Shown: positions 15,458 through 24,431 of the stretch, piece after piece | Layout: every line of letters starts with the position of its first letter | How positions within the stretch are numbered: the first letter of the stretch is position 1 | NCBI GenBank assembly: GCA_034189125.1 | Contig: JAXHVB010000138.1 | Span: forward strand, 1-50,673 | Source: UBA5862 sp002408105 | GTDB taxonomy: Bacteria; Pseudomonadota; Gammaproteobacteria; Pseudomonadales; UBA5862 | DNA length: 50,673 bases | Reading direction: 5' to 3' | Made by a program: the position numbers and the translations under genes | Notes under the pieces: model-generated | Database searches by the model: none | Told to the model about the DNA's origin: nothing | The model's input: only the letters and a program-made list of their open reading frames with translations

Positions 15458-15485
15458 TATGGACCCAGCTGGCCGAAAAAAGTTT
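15458..15485 (-). promoter_or_regulatory. Candidate extracytoplasmic-sigma-like promoter for the small RNA
   Basis: On the minus strand AAACTT (15485-15480) and TCCATA (15463-15458) are 16 bases apart, giving a start near 15451. AAACTT resembles the -35 element of sigma-E/AlgU promoters (GAACTT); the -10 match is partial. ErsA of Pseudomonas is transcribed from an AlgU promoter, so the resemblance is suggestive but weak. Confidence 0.3.
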
Positions 15486-15494
15486 CCCAAGACT

Positions 15495-18188
15495 TCAATG
15501 GGCTTCGTCCCAGTTCGCTCCAGTGCCCAAATCCACCACGAGCGGCACATCGAGATCCGCAGCGGCTTCCATGTGGACCCGCACCGCATCCTGCACAGCA
15601 TCGAGGTCGGTGTCTGCCACCTCAAGCACCAACTCATCGTGCACCTGCATCACCATGGCCGCGTCGCATTGGCTGGTGGCGAGCCAAGCGTGCACCCGGA
15701 TCATTGCGCGCTTGATGATGTCCGCGGCCGTTCCCTGCATCGGTGCATTGATTGCAGTGCGCTCGGCGGCGCGCTTGCGGTTGCCATTGCTTGACTGGAT
15801 GTCGGGAAGGTACAGACGCCGCCCATACAGGGTCTCGACGTAGCCCTGTTCGCTCGCCTGCTCTCGGGTGCGGTCCATGTACGCGCGCACCCCAGGATAG
15901 CGCTCGAAATAGCGTTCGATATAAGCCTCTGCTTCAGTTCGGCCGATGCCGAGCTGACGGGCAAGCCCGAAACCGGACATGCCATAAATCAGCCCGAAGT
16001 TGATGGCCTTGGCCTGACGGCGCTGCTCTGCGCTGACCGACTCGAATTCAACCCCGAACACCTCGGCCGCGGTGGCGCGGTGGACGTCCAAGTTGTCGGC
16101 GAAGGCCTGAACCAACCCGGGATCGCCAGAGAGGTGCGCCATGATCCGCAGTTCAATTTGCGAATAGTCCGCCGCCAACAGCTGGTATCCCGCCGGGGCC
16201 ACGAACGCCTGCCGGATTCGGCGCCCCTCTTCAGTGCGCACGGGGATGTTCTGTAGGTTCGGGTCCGAACTGCTGAGCCGCCCTGTGGCGGTGACCGCCT
16301 GATGGTAGGACGTGTGCACCCGCCCGGTGTCCGGATCGATGCGCTCGGGCAACCGATCCGTGTAGGTTGACTTCAGCTTGGCCAGGCTCCGGTGCTCGAT
16401 GATGACCTTCGGCAGGGGAAAGTCGAGCGCCAATTCCTGCAGCACCGGGTCCGCGGTCGAGGGTTGTCCTTTGGGCGTCTTGCGCAGCACCGGCAGCCCC
16501 TGCTCAGTGAACAGAATTTCCTGCAATTGTTTGGGTGATCCGAGGTTGAAAGGCCGCCCCGCCAGAGCCTCGGCCTCGGCCTTGAGCGTGTGCAAACGTT
16601 CACTGAGTTCACCGCTCTGCGCCGACAGGAGGTGCGCATCCACCAGCACCCCATTGCGCTCCATGGCCGACAGCACCGGCACCAGCGGAACCTCGATTTC
16701 CCGGTACAGGCGCTCGAGGGTCGGCACCTCGGCCAGCTTGGGGGCGAGCCGGTGATGGAGCCGGAGGCAAATGTCGGCATCCTCCGCAGCGTAGTTGGCG
16801 GCAGCGGCAACCTCGACCTGATCGAAGCTGCGCGCCGACGCGCCTTTCCCAGCCACGTCGCTGAACGCAATGCAGCGGTGTCCGAGGTAATGGCGCGCGA
16901 GGCTGTCCATGTCGTGGCGCACGGCCGTGCTGTTGAGCACATAGGACTCCAACATGGTGTCATCCCGAATTCCCCGTAGGGCCACTGCGTAGCGGGCCAG
17001 CACATTGGCATCGTACTTGAGGTTCTGGCCCACCTTGGCGACAGAATCCGACTCCAACACAGGCCGCAGCTGCGCCAACACCTCACTCAAGGGAATTTGT
17101 TCGGGAGCACCCAGGTAGCGGTGCCCACAGGGCACATAAGCGGCTTCCCCGGGCTCGATCGCAAAGGACAGGCCAACCAGTTCGGCCTGCATGTAGTCGA
17201 GGCTCGTGGTTTCAGTGTCAAATGCAAAGGCCCCGGCGTTTTGCAACCGCTGCACCCAGCTGCGCAGGTCCTGAAGGTCCAGCACGGTGGTGTAGGACAC
17301 CGCAGGGTCCGCGGTGCTGGGTACGTCGAGCTCGTCGCTCCACGCCTTGAATCCGAAGCGGTCGAACAGTTCGAGCAGCCGCTCGGGTTCGGGGGAAGCG
17401 GCCTTGGCATGGTCGACCAGGTCGTCCAGGTCGAGATCCACGCGAATGGTGGCCAGTTGCCTCGATAGCGCCAACTGGTCGAGGTGGGCGCGCAGGCTTT
17501 CCCCCACCTTGCCGGGTATCTCGGCCGCATGGTCAACCAGGGCATCAAGGTCACCATGGGTCTGCAGCCACTTCGCCGCCGTCTTGGGCCCGACCTTGGG
17601 AACACCCGGAATGTTGTCGCTGGTGTCGCCCACCAGGGCCAGGTAGTCGATGATGCGCTCCGGCGGCACGCCAAATTTGGCTTCAACACCGGCCGGGTCC
17701 AGCTGGGTGTCGGTCATGGTGTTCACCAACCGCACCCGTGCGTCAACCAACTGGGCCATGTCCTTGTCACCGGTCGAGATCAAAGTGTCCCGCCCTTGCG
17801 CTGACGCCTGAGTGGCCAAGGTGCCGATGACGTCGTCCGCTTCAACCCCAGGGACAATCAGAAGCGCAAGCCCCATCGCGCGGATGACTTCGTACAAGGG
17901 CTCGACCTGGACCCGCAGTTCATCGGGCATGGCAGTTCGCTGGGCCTTGTACTGCTCGAACAGTTCGTCCCGAAAGGTTTTGCCGGGCGCGTCGAACACC
18001 ACGAGCAGTTCCGCATCGGGGTGGTCGGATTGCAGCCGACGCAACATGCTGACCACCCCCTTGATCGCACCTGTCGGGTGCCCATCGGGCGCGGTCAGCG
18101 GCGGAAGCGCATGGAATGCTCGAAACAAGTAGGATGAGCCATCCACCAGCACCAGCGGTTGAGGTGAAGGGTCAGCGGCAGCGCTCAT
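15495..18188 (-). CDS. polA: DNA polymerase I
   Basis: Replicative gap-filling and repair polymerase. The 897-residue product has all three domains: 5'-nuclease (about 1-290, starting LVLVDGSSYLFRAFHAL, with GDKDMAQLV and GDTSDNIPGV motifs); 3'-5' exonuclease (about 310-500, with FDTETTSLD near 323 and the DDTMLESYVL region, so the proofreading acids are present); and polymerase (about 520-897, motif A DYSQIELR, motif B region KAINFGLIYG, motif C QVHDELVLEV). Length matches the family. ATG at 18188 has GAGG 9 bases ahead. It is divergent from DUF2782-thrB and convergent with engB, the standard gammaproteobacterial arrangement. Confidence 0.98.
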   Translation of the reverse strand: MSAAADPSPQPLVLVDGSSYLFRAFHALPPLTAPDGHPTGAIKGVVSMLRRLQSDHPDAELLVVFDAPGKTFRDELFEQYKAQRTAMPDELRVQVEPLYEVIRAMGLALLIVPGVEADDVIGTLATQASAQGRDTLISTGDKDMAQLVDARVRLVNTMTDTQLDPAGVEAKFGVPPERIIDYLALVGDTSDNIPGVPKVGPKTAAKWLQTHGDLDALVDHAAEIPGKVGESLRAHLDQLALSRQLATIRVDLDLDDLVDHAKAASPEPERLLELFDRFGFKAWSDELDVPSTADPAVSYTTVLDLQDLRSWVQRLQNAGAFAFDTETTSLDYMQAELVGLSFAIEPGEAAYVPCGHRYLGAPEQIPLSEVLAQLRPVLESDSVAKVGQNLKYDANVLARYAVALRGIRDDTMLESYVLNSTAVRHDMDSLARHYLGHRCIAFSDVAGKGASARSFDQVEVAAAANYAAEDADICLRLHHRLAPKLAEVPTLERLYREIEVPLVPVLSAMERNGVLVDAHLLSAQSGELSERLHTLKAEAEALAGRPFNLGSPKQLQEILFTEQGLPVLRKTPKGQPSTADPVLQELALDFPLPKVIIEHRSLAKLKSTYTDRLPERIDPDTGRVHTSYHQAVTATGRLSSSDPNLQNIPVRTEEGRRIRQAFVAPAGYQLLAADYSQIELRIMAHLSGDPGLVQAFADNLDVHRATAAEVFGVEFESVSAEQRRQAKAINFGLIYGMSGFGLARQLGIGRTEAEAYIERYFERYPGVRAYMDRTREQASEQGYVETLYGRRLYLPDIQSSNGNRKRAAERTAINAPMQGTAADIIKRAMIRVHAWLATSQCDAAMVMQVHDELVLEVADTDLDAVQDAVRVHMEAAADLDVPLVVDLGTGANWDEAH

Positions 18189-18206
18189 GGCAGGAGGCCT
18201 CGTCGA

Positions 18207-18235
18207 TTGGGTGGAACGGAGTGCGCCGATACAAT
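18207..18235 (+). promoter_or_regulatory. Sigma-70 promoter of DUF2782-thrB
   Basis: TTGGGT (18207-18212) and TACAAT (18230-18235) are separated by exactly 17 bases, about 45 bases before the DUF2782 start. It lies between the divergent polA and DUF2782 genes. Confidence 0.6.
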
Positions 18236-18279
18236 ACCGACTGCTTCAACCAATTGCTCACCCTCAGGTGGAATTCACC

Positions 18280-18558
18280 ATGCTTCGATTCGGCCGGACC
18301 ACTCCGTTTCTGCTCCTTCTCACCGCGCTGTCCCTGGGGGGCAGCCCGGGGGCCCGCGCCCAGCCTCCCGAAGTCATCATCCATGAGGGCGAAGAGCGCA
18401 CCATCCACGAGTACCAGGTCAATGGCTTCACCTACGCCATCAAGGTGATTCCGAAGAATGGCAAACCGTACTTTCTGGTTACCCCGGATGGAAAGAGCTT
18501 TCACCGTGCGGACAACGCCGACGAGCTCATTCCGAGCTGGGAACTGTTGCGCTGGTAG
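18280..18558 (+). CDS. DUF2782 family exported protein
   Basis: A 92-residue small secreted protein of unknown function. It has a signal peptide ending near ARA-QPP (residue 27) and a compact domain with VIIHEGEERTIHEYQVNG and GKPYFLVTPDG, the hallmark of DUF2782. ATG at 18280 follows AGGTGG; an in-frame start at 18187 would add residues that break the signal peptide. Members are encoded between polA and thrB in Pseudomonas and relatives, as here, 15 bases ahead of thrB. Confidence 0.87.
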   Translation: MLRFGRTTPFLLLLTALSLGGSPGARAQPPEVIIHEGEERTIHEYQVNGFTYAIKVIPKNGKPYFLVTPDGKSFHRADNADELIPSWELLRW

Positions 18559-18573
18559 CCCCGGGGTCCTGCG

Positions 18574-19515
18574 ATGAGCGTCTACACCTGGCTCGACCAG
18601 GACCAGGCTCAGACCCTAGTGGCCCCCCTCGGCCTGCCGCCGGTGGTGCGGCTGCAAGCCATCACCGAGGGCATCGAAAACAGCACCTACCGACTGGAAC
18701 TCGCCGATGGGAGCCGTTGGTACCTCAGCGTGCTGGAGCGAACTCCGGTTGGCGCCATGGCGTTCCTGATCGGCCTGCTGGACCGGCTCGCCGATGCCGG
18801 GTTGCCAGTGGCAGCGCCACCGACTCGGTGCACCGAGAACCTGCCGCTGCTCGACGGCAAGCCAGTGCTCCTGCTGCGGGGCCTGGCGGGCACAAGCCCC
18901 GACCCGATGACGCCCCCGCAAGCCAGTGCCCTCGGGGCCGCAGTGGCTCGTGCGCACCTGAGCGCAGCAACACTGGATGCGGACCGACCCGACGCCACAC
19001 CGGTCGCTGCACTCGGCCACGAGGCCCGCACCTTGGGCCTTCCTGAGTCCGACCTGGATCTGGTGGAGCGGCTGGCCGGCGCCGCCAACGAATGGCTCGC
19101 CAGCGACAGCTGGCCGTCCGGACCCATCCATGGCGATCTTTTTTTCGACAACCTGCTGTTTGAAGGTGACCGTCTGACCGGGATTCTGGACTGGGCGCAG
19201 GCACACCGAGGCCTCTGGCTCTATGACCTCGCGGTGCTTGTCAATGCCTGCAAGCACACCGCAACAGCCACCGAAGTGCTACACGGGTACGCCCGGGTAC
19301 GCCCGTTCCGAGCTGCCGAAGTGCGCCATTGGGACCAGGTCCGGGCCCTGGCCGCGGCGGTGCTCTGGGTGGCGCGCCTGGGGCGCCTGGCCGAAGCCCG
19401 CGACCCGGCCCAGCGACAGCGCTTGTCGCGCGAAAAGCCCGCCGCCCCCTATGCCAACCTCTGCCGTGCACTGGCGGTCGGGGCAGACGGTGTGGTGCTA
19501 CCGCTCAGGTTGTGA
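18574..19515 (+). CDS. thrB: Homoserine kinase, aminoglycoside-phosphotransferase type
   Basis: ATP-dependent phosphorylation of L-homoserine in threonine biosynthesis. The 313-residue protein belongs to the APH/choline-kinase-like class of homoserine kinases used by Pseudomonas rather than the GHMP class of E. coli. The catalytic loop is IHGDLFFDNLLF (H186, D188, N193) and the metal-binding Asp follows in ILDWAQA. N-terminal EGIENSTYRLEL is the glycine-poor nucleotide loop typical of the family. It follows DUF2782 by 15 bases. The end overlaps the 3' end of the convergent egtD by 11 bases. The substrate is inferred from family and synteny. Confidence 0.9.
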   Translation: MSVYTWLDQDQAQTLVAPLGLPPVVRLQAITEGIENSTYRLELADGSRWYLSVLERTPVGAMAFLIGLLDRLADAGLPVAAPPTRCTENLPLLDGKPVLLLRGLAGTSPDPMTPPQASALGAAVARAHLSAATLDADRPDATPVAALGHEARTLGLPESDLDLVERLAGAANEWLASDSWPSGPIHGDLFFDNLLFEGDRLTGILDWAQAHRGLWLYDLAVLVNACKHTATATEVLHGYARVRPFRAAEVRHWDQVRALAAAVLWVARLGRLAEARDPAQRQRLSREKPAAPYANLCRALAVGADGVVLPLRL

Positions 19516-20491
19516 CCTGAGTGGGCGCACTTTGGGCCACTTCTAGGTAAGCCAGAGCGAAGTAGCCCCGGTCATCGGTCCACCAATCCTGCACATCAAA
19601 GCCTGCCCCACTGGCCAGTGCCACCAAGTCGCTCTTGCTGTACTTGTACGAATTTTCGGTGTGAATGGATTCTTGCGCCGCAATGGACAGGGTCTCGCCG
19701 GCCACTTCGAGGGACTGGTCCAGAAGGCTTACCAGGTGCATCTCGATGCGGCCTAGGGGCTCATTGTAAAACGCCCGGTGCTCGAACGCCTGGGGGTCGA
19801 TCGACGCATCAAGTGCACGGTTGATGTGCTCGAGGATGTTGCGGTTGAAGGCCGCAGTGATGCCATCGCTGTCGTTGTACGCTGTGTGGAGCACTTGGGG
19901 GTCTTTTTTGAGGTCCACCCCCAACAGGAGTCCCCCATCCGGTCCCAGGGTGGCCCGTTCAGCCGCGAGAAACCGGCGCGCAGCCTCCGGCTCGAAGTTG
20001 CCGATGCTTGAGCCCGGGAAAAAACCAATCCGCCGGGCTCGCGATTCAATGGCCGGAAACCGCCAGGGGCTGCTGTAGTCGACGGCGACAGCATGGATCC
20101 TGAGCCATGGGTGGTCCTTAGCAAGCGCCGCGCAGGCCTGCAGCAGGTGCTCGCGGGAAATGTCCAGAGGCATGTACAACGCGGGCCTCAGGGTCTCGAG
20201 CAGCAAGCGAATCTTCTCGCTGCTGCCACTGCCGTACTCGATCAACACCCCGTGCCGCCCGAGGCGGGCAAGAATCTCATCCCTGCGCTCGCGCAGAATC
20301 GCCAGCTCGCAGCGGGTGGGATAGTACTCGGGCAAGCGGGTAATCGCATCGAACAGCGCCGAACCGCGTTGGTCATAGAACAGTTTCGGAGGCAGGCGTT
20401 TGGGCGTCTGGCGCAGCCCCGCCAATACCTCCGCCCGCAGGTCCACTGGTGGGGGAGAAAGGTCGTCAAAACCAATGTTGGTGGGATTCAA
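19505..20491 (-). CDS. egtD: L-histidine N(alpha)-methyltransferase EgtD
   Basis: Trimethylates histidine to hercynine with S-adenosylmethionine, the first step of ergothioneine synthesis. The 328-residue product (family about 320) has the SAM motif EYGSGSSEK at 85-93, FFPGSSIGNF near 158-166 with the histidine-contacting Asn165, and AYND with Tyr204 plus the NRNILEHIN segment, matching known EgtD active-site regions. I chose TTG at 20491 because AGGAAA (20504-20499) is correctly spaced and the only in-frame ATG-like alternatives lie inside egtB. EgtB lies directly upstream, 32 bases away, so the two form one operon. The 3' end overlaps convergent thrB. Confidence 0.92.
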   Translation of the reverse strand: MNPTNIGFDDLSPPPVDLRAEVLAGLRQTPKRLPPKLFYDQRGSALFDAITRLPEYYPTRCELAILRERRDEILARLGRHGVLIEYGSGSSEKIRLLLETLRPALYMPLDISREHLLQACAALAKDHPWLRIHAVAVDYSSPWRFPAIESRARRIGFFPGSSIGNFEPEAARRFLAAERATLGPDGGLLLGVDLKKDPQVLHTAYNDSDGITAAFNRNILEHINRALDASIDPQAFEHRAFYNEPLGRIEMHLVSLLDQSLEVAGETLSIAAQESIHTENSYKYSKSDLVALASGAGFDVQDWWTDDRGYFALAYLEVAQSAPTQVTT

Positions 20492-20523
20492 ACGCTCATT
20501 TCCTGTAGACAGATCTGCTTGGT

Positions 20524-21786
20524 TCAACCGTCTTGGGCCAGTCGAATCCCAGTGAATTGCCAGCGGTCGCGAGGGTAGAAAAAATTTCGGTAGGCGGTGC
20601 GGACGTGGCCCGCCGGGGAGGCGCAAGATCCACCGCGCAACACCATCTGGTTGCACATGAACTTGCCATTGTATTCGCCGAGTTCGGCATTAAAGGGCCG
20701 ATACCCCGGGTACGGCAAGTAGGCACTACAGGTCCATTCCCAGCAATCACCAAGGAGCTGATCCCGCCCAGCGGCGGCGCGTGGATGGTATGCGCCCGAC
20801 TCCAGCCAGGTCGAGGACCCCCTGGCTTCGCCGGCCGCCGCCTCCCACTCCTGCTCGCTCGGCAGGCGCTTTCCGCGCCAGCGGGCAAATGCCTCAGCCT
20901 CGTAGTAGCTGACATGGGTGACCGGCAAGCCGGCATCAACGGGGCGCAGCCCCCCCAGGGTATAGTGGTGCCAGCTGCCATCGATCTGATGCCAGTACGC
21001 TGGCGCCCCCCAACCGCTGCGCCGAACCTCGGTCCAGCCATCGGACAACCAAAGGTCCGCCCGGGTATACCCGCCGTCAGCGATGAACTCCTCGTATTCT
21101 CCGTTGGTTACCAAGCGGTCGGCGATGCGAAAGGGCTCCAGCCAGTGCCGGTGCCTTGGCCGTTCGTTGTCGAAAGAGAAACCAGCACTGGACGCACCAA
21201 TCCAGCGCATGCCCCCTTCCACCTCGCGCCAGGCCATCCGCGAGCGTACAGCGCTTAAATCGGTCCCATCCCCGCCGTATACCGGAAAAAGCGGATTGCG
21301 CGAGAAGCTGTATTTCAAATCGGTCAGCAGCAGTTCCTGGTGTTGTTGCTCATGATTGAGCCCAAGGCCCACCACAAACGCGAGGTCTGCGTCCGTTTCG
21401 GCACGCTCCAACAGCGGCTCCATGGCGGCATCGACTGCGGCCCGGTACGCGTAGACCTCGCCCACAGTGGGGCGCGACAGCAGGCCGCGCTCTGGGCGGG
21501 GGTGCTGTGTACCCACGCCGTTGTAGTAAGAATTGAAGAGGTGGGCGTAGCTCGGGTGGAAGGGCCTGTAACCAGGTAGCTCGGGCACCAATAGAAAGGT
21601 TTCGAAAAACCAGGTCGTGTGCGCCAGGTGCCATTTGGGGGGGCTGGTGTCCGCCATACCCTGCAGCCCGTAGTCCTCGGTCTCCAGGGGTGCACAGAGC
21701 GCGGCCGTCTGCCCGCGAACGCGCGCGTACTGGCGAAGCAGACCGCCATCAATGGCGCCCGCGGATCGAACAGTTGCGTCTTGCAC
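20524..21786 (-). CDS. egtB: Ergothioneine synthase EgtB (hercynine sulfoxide synthase)
   Basis: Non-heme iron enzyme that joins hercynine to a thiol (cysteine or gamma-glutamylcysteine) with oxygen. The 420-residue protein has an N-terminal DinB-like helical domain with the iron ligands His56 (in WHLAHTTWF), His145 and His149 (NHEQQHQE). A C-terminal formylglycine-generating-enzyme-like domain ends in LRGGSCASPAGHVRTAYRN. GTG at 21786 has a near-perfect AGGAGG ribosome site 5 bases ahead. No egtA or egtC is present here, as in many proteobacteria whose EgtB may use cysteine directly; the thiol donor cannot be read from the sequence. Confidence 0.93.
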   Translation of the reverse strand: MQDATVRSAGAIDGGLLRQYARVRGQTAALCAPLETEDYGLQGMADTSPPKWHLAHTTWFFETFLLVPELPGYRPFHPSYAHLFNSYYNGVGTQHPRPERGLLSRPTVGEVYAYRAAVDAAMEPLLERAETDADLAFVVGLGLNHEQQHQELLLTDLKYSFSRNPLFPVYGGDGTDLSAVRSRMAWREVEGGMRWIGASSAGFSFDNERPRHRHWLEPFRIADRLVTNGEYEEFIADGGYTRADLWLSDGWTEVRRSGWGAPAYWHQIDGSWHHYTLGGLRPVDAGLPVTHVSYYEAEAFARWRGKRLPSEQEWEAAAGEARGSSTWLESGAYHPRAAAGRDQLLGDCWEWTCSAYLPYPGYRPFNAELGEYNGKFMCNQMVLRGGSCASPAGHVRTAYRNFFYPRDRWQFTGIRLAQDG

Positions 21787-21858
21787 CTGGTCCTCCTTGG
21801 GTTCGGTCGGCGCGCGCTGGTGAGCGCTGCGCCTGATCCGGGGCTTGGACCGCTCGGG

Positions 21859-22476
21859 TCAGCGCTCTGCGGCGCGAATGCCTTTGTACGTCAATTGAAA
21901 GCGCCCGCTTTCGAACGGCGGCACGAAGGCGCCATGCACCCGCAGCTGCGGATCCAACAACACCACCTGCTCGGACCGCGCGATCGGCGGTGATCCGGGA
22001 GCGCCCCCCGAATACCACAGCCCCAGCTCGTGGGCCCACTCACGTCCCGCCTCGCTGGTCAGGCGGTGGACCAGAAACCTCGGATCAAACGCCTCCACAT
22101 AGCCCCGCAGGTGTGCGCTGCTGTCCGCTTCAGGGTCAATGCCAAGCACCAACACCTGGGTGTCCTGCGCAAAGGCGGTGCCCGCCAGATTGCGCTGCAT
22201 GGTGGCCAGCAGGGCCAACTGGTTGGGACAGCCGTCGACGCAGCGGGTGTAGCCCAGGGTGACCAACGTCCAGTGGCCGACCAGCCGTTCACTCAGGCCG
22301 TCCGGTGCCGGCACGGACCGGGGCGGGCGCTCCAGCAAAAACCCGTTGCTCCGAAGGTCCTGCTCGTACAGCGGCCGTGGTTGCGTCAGGCTGCGCACGA
22401 AAAACGTGAGGACCAGGGCCACAAACAACGCCAGCCCGACAACTGTCCAGTACACGCCACGTTTGGTGTCGACCAC
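21859..22476 (-). CDS. SCO1/SenC-family copper chaperone
   Basis: Membrane-anchored thioredoxin-fold protein that delivers copper to the CuA site of cytochrome oxidase subunit II, acting in the periplasm. The 205-residue product has one N-terminal membrane anchor (about 9-27), the copper-binding CX3C motif C79-V-D-G-C83 and a distal His in the LLDPQLRVHGAF stretch. The GTG start at 22476 lies 6 bases after ctaB, with only a weak ribosome site, so translation probably depends on coupling. It is the last gene of the oxidase cluster; a 72-base gap separates it from egtB. Confidence 0.9.
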   Translation of the reverse strand: MVDTKRGVYWTVVGLALFVALVLTFFVRSLTQPRPLYEQDLRSNGFLLERPPRSVPAPDGLSERLVGHWTLVTLGYTRCVDGCPNQLALLATMQRNLAGTAFAQDTQVLVLGIDPEADSSAHLRGYVEAFDPRFLVHRLTSEAGREWAHELGLWYSGGAPGSPPIARSEQVVLLDPQLRVHGAFVPPFESGRFQLTYKGIRAAER

Positions 22477-22482
22477 AGCGGA

Positions 22483-23379
22483 TCAGGTCAGTGGCAGGAA
22501 AAAGTAATGGTCCACCAACAACACCACGAACAGTGCCATCAAATAGACCACTGAATACTTGAAAGTTTCAATCGCGGCCTGCGGATGCCAACCCAGGTAC
22601 AGGGCAATGGACCAGTACAGGAAGACTGCACCCAGGACCAGGGCACCCACCAGATACAGCAAGCCCGCCATGCTGGTTGCCACCGGCAGCAGCGTAGCCG
22701 CGATCAGCAAGACGGTGTACAAAATGATGTGCAACTGGGTATAGCGCACCCCGTGGGTCACCGGCAGCATGGGCACGTCCACCTGGGCATATTCCTCTCG
22801 GCGGTGGATGGCCAAGGCCCAGAAGTGCGGCGGGGTCCAGGCGAAAATGATCAGCACCAGCAGCAGAGCGTTCGGATCCAGCTGTCCGGTCACGGCGGTC
22901 CAACCAAGCAGGGGCGGGGCTGCGCCAGCTATGCCGCCAATCACAATGTTTTGCGGCGTCGCTCGCTTCAGAAAACCCGTATAAATGAGTGCATAGCCAA
23001 CAAAGGCCGCTAGGGTCAACCAGGCACAGAGTGGGTTGATGAACACCAGCAACAGGGCCATGCCGGCGACCCCGAGGGCCAACGCGAAGGCCACCGCTAG
23101 AAGCGGGTTGATTTTGCCTACCGCCACCGGGCGGCGGCGGGTGCGCGCCATGACCGCATCGATGCGGCGATCAATGACGTGGTTGACCACCGCCCCAGAG
23201 GCAGACACCAAAGCGATCCCGAGGTTGCCAATGAGCAGCACGTCCAAGGGCACCATGCCAGGAACCGACAAAAACATGCCAACGATGGACGTTAGGATCA
23301 TCAGGGCAACGACCCGAGGCTTGCACAGCTCGAAGTAATCGGCAAAGCGCGTCGAGGATTGGGTGAGGGTCGAAGACAT
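22483..23379 (-). CDS. ctaB: Protoheme IX farnesyltransferase (heme O synthase)
   Basis: Integral membrane UbiA-family prenyltransferase that attaches farnesyl to heme b, giving heme O. The 298-residue product shows about eight or nine hydrophobic segments, the prenyl-diphosphate motif NHVIDRRIDAVMARTRRRP near residue 70, and the second conserved block in the FAWTPPHFWALAIHRREEY stretch. ATG at 23379 is one base beyond the ctaA stop, so the two genes are tightly coupled. Longer in-frame starts upstream lie inside ctaA and lack similarity. Also called cyoE or cox10. Confidence 0.95.
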   Translation of the reverse strand: MSSTLTQSSTRFADYFELCKPRVVALMILTSIVGMFLSVPGMVPLDVLLIGNLGIALVSASGAVVNHVIDRRIDAVMARTRRRPVAVGKINPLLAVAFALALGVAGMALLLVFINPLCAWLTLAAFVGYALIYTGFLKRATPQNIVIGGIAGAAPPLLGWTAVTGQLDPNALLLVLIIFAWTPPHFWALAIHRREEYAQVDVPMLPVTHGVRYTQLHIILYTVLLIAATLLPVATSMAGLLYLVGALVLGAVFLYWSIALYLGWHPQAAIETFKYSVVYLMALFVVLLVDHYFFLPLT

Positions 23380-23380
23380 G

Positions 23381-24427
23381 TCAATGGTCTCGCTGAGTCG
23401 AGGGGCGGGTCGGCCACAGGCAAAAGCAAACAGCAATGAGGGCCAACAACAAGAAGGCGGCGACCGCATTGTGGGCAACTGCGACGGCAAGCGGCAACTG
23501 CAGCAGCACATTGCCAATGCCGAGACCAATCTGAAGGGCCAGCAAAAAAGCCACAGTACCGCCCAGGCGCCGCAGCAGCCGGGGCGCCCCCGCCGTGGTC
23601 AGGAGCCGCACCGCCAGGGTACCAACCAGCGCAGTGACGACCAGAGCGCCCATGCGGTGGGATACATGGATCGCGACACGCGCGGAACTGTCGAGCATCC
23701 CTCCCAGGTAGTTCGGCCCAATGTGCTGCAGCAGGTTAAACCCACGGTCGAAGTTCATGGTGGGCCACCACTGGTTCTGGCAGGTGGGAAAGTCAGGGCA
23801 CGCAAGCGCAGCGTAGTTCGAACTGACCCAGCCACCCAACGCAATTTGCAGCACCAAAGCCACCACACAAAGCAATGCAAACCGCAGCAGTCGAGGCGCA
23901 CGTGGGGGCCTTGGTAAGGCCCAAAAACTCGACCAGGACGATGTCCGGAGGCTGAGTAGCCAAAGCAGACTGAGTGTACTGAATCCGCCCAGCAGATGGG
24001 CAGTCACCACCTGCGGCCAGAGTTTGAGGGTCACTGTCCACATTCCAAACAGGGCCTGAACGATGACCAAACCCAGAAGGCCAAGTGCGAGACCCAAGGG
24101 CGCGCCTTCCTGCCTGCGCCGCCAAGCAACCACCGCCAGTGTCGCGATCACGAGCCCCAAGGCACCTGCAAAGTAGCGGTGAATCACCTCCGGCCATGCC
24201 TTGTGCACCTCCACGGGGGCGTGGGGAAAGCGCTCTTCGGCGGTGGCGATCTCAGCGGGGCTACTCGGGACAGTGAGAAAGCCATAGCAGCCCGGCCAAT
24301 CGGGGCACCCGAGCCCCGCATCGACCAGGCGGGTGTAGGCGCCGAGAATCACGACGGCGACGGTCAACGCGGTGGCGGCCAAGGCGAGCCTGTGTAACGG
24401 CGACGTTGAAGATGGCGAGCGAGTCAT
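23381..24427 (-). CDS. ctaA: Heme A synthase (COX15/CtaA)
   Basis: Membrane monooxygenase converting heme O to heme A for the aa3 oxidase. The 348-residue protein has about eight membrane spans in two homologous halves. Conserved features are the extracytoplasmic Cys pair GLGCPDWPGC in the first loop, a second Cys pair ACPDFPTC in the other half, and heme-ligand His residues in EVIHRYFAG, TAHLLGG, IHVSHRMGA and VAHNAVAA. ATG at 24427 is used; a TTG at 24439, overlapping the upstream stop, is an alternative. Lies between the CX3C membrane protein and ctaB. Confidence 0.95.
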   Translation of the reverse strand: MTRSPSSTSPLHRLALAATALTVAVVILGAYTRLVDAGLGCPDWPGCYGFLTVPSSPAEIATAEERFPHAPVEVHKAWPEVIHRYFAGALGLVIATLAVVAWRRRQEGAPLGLALGLLGLVIVQALFGMWTVTLKLWPQVVTAHLLGGFSTLSLLWLLSLRTSSWSSFWALPRPPRAPRLLRFALLCVVALVLQIALGGWVSSNYAALACPDFPTCQNQWWPTMNFDRGFNLLQHIGPNYLGGMLDSSARVAIHVSHRMGALVVTALVGTLAVRLLTTAGAPRLLRRLGGTVAFLLALQIGLGIGNVLLQLPLAVAVAHNAVAAFLLLALIAVCFCLWPTRPSTQRDH

Positions 24428-24431
24428 GGGG

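Noticed and set aside
19280..19310. Short tandem repeat of GGTACGCCC within thrB
   Set aside because: Only two copies, in frame within a conserved gene; looks like codon coincidence rather than a functional repeat.
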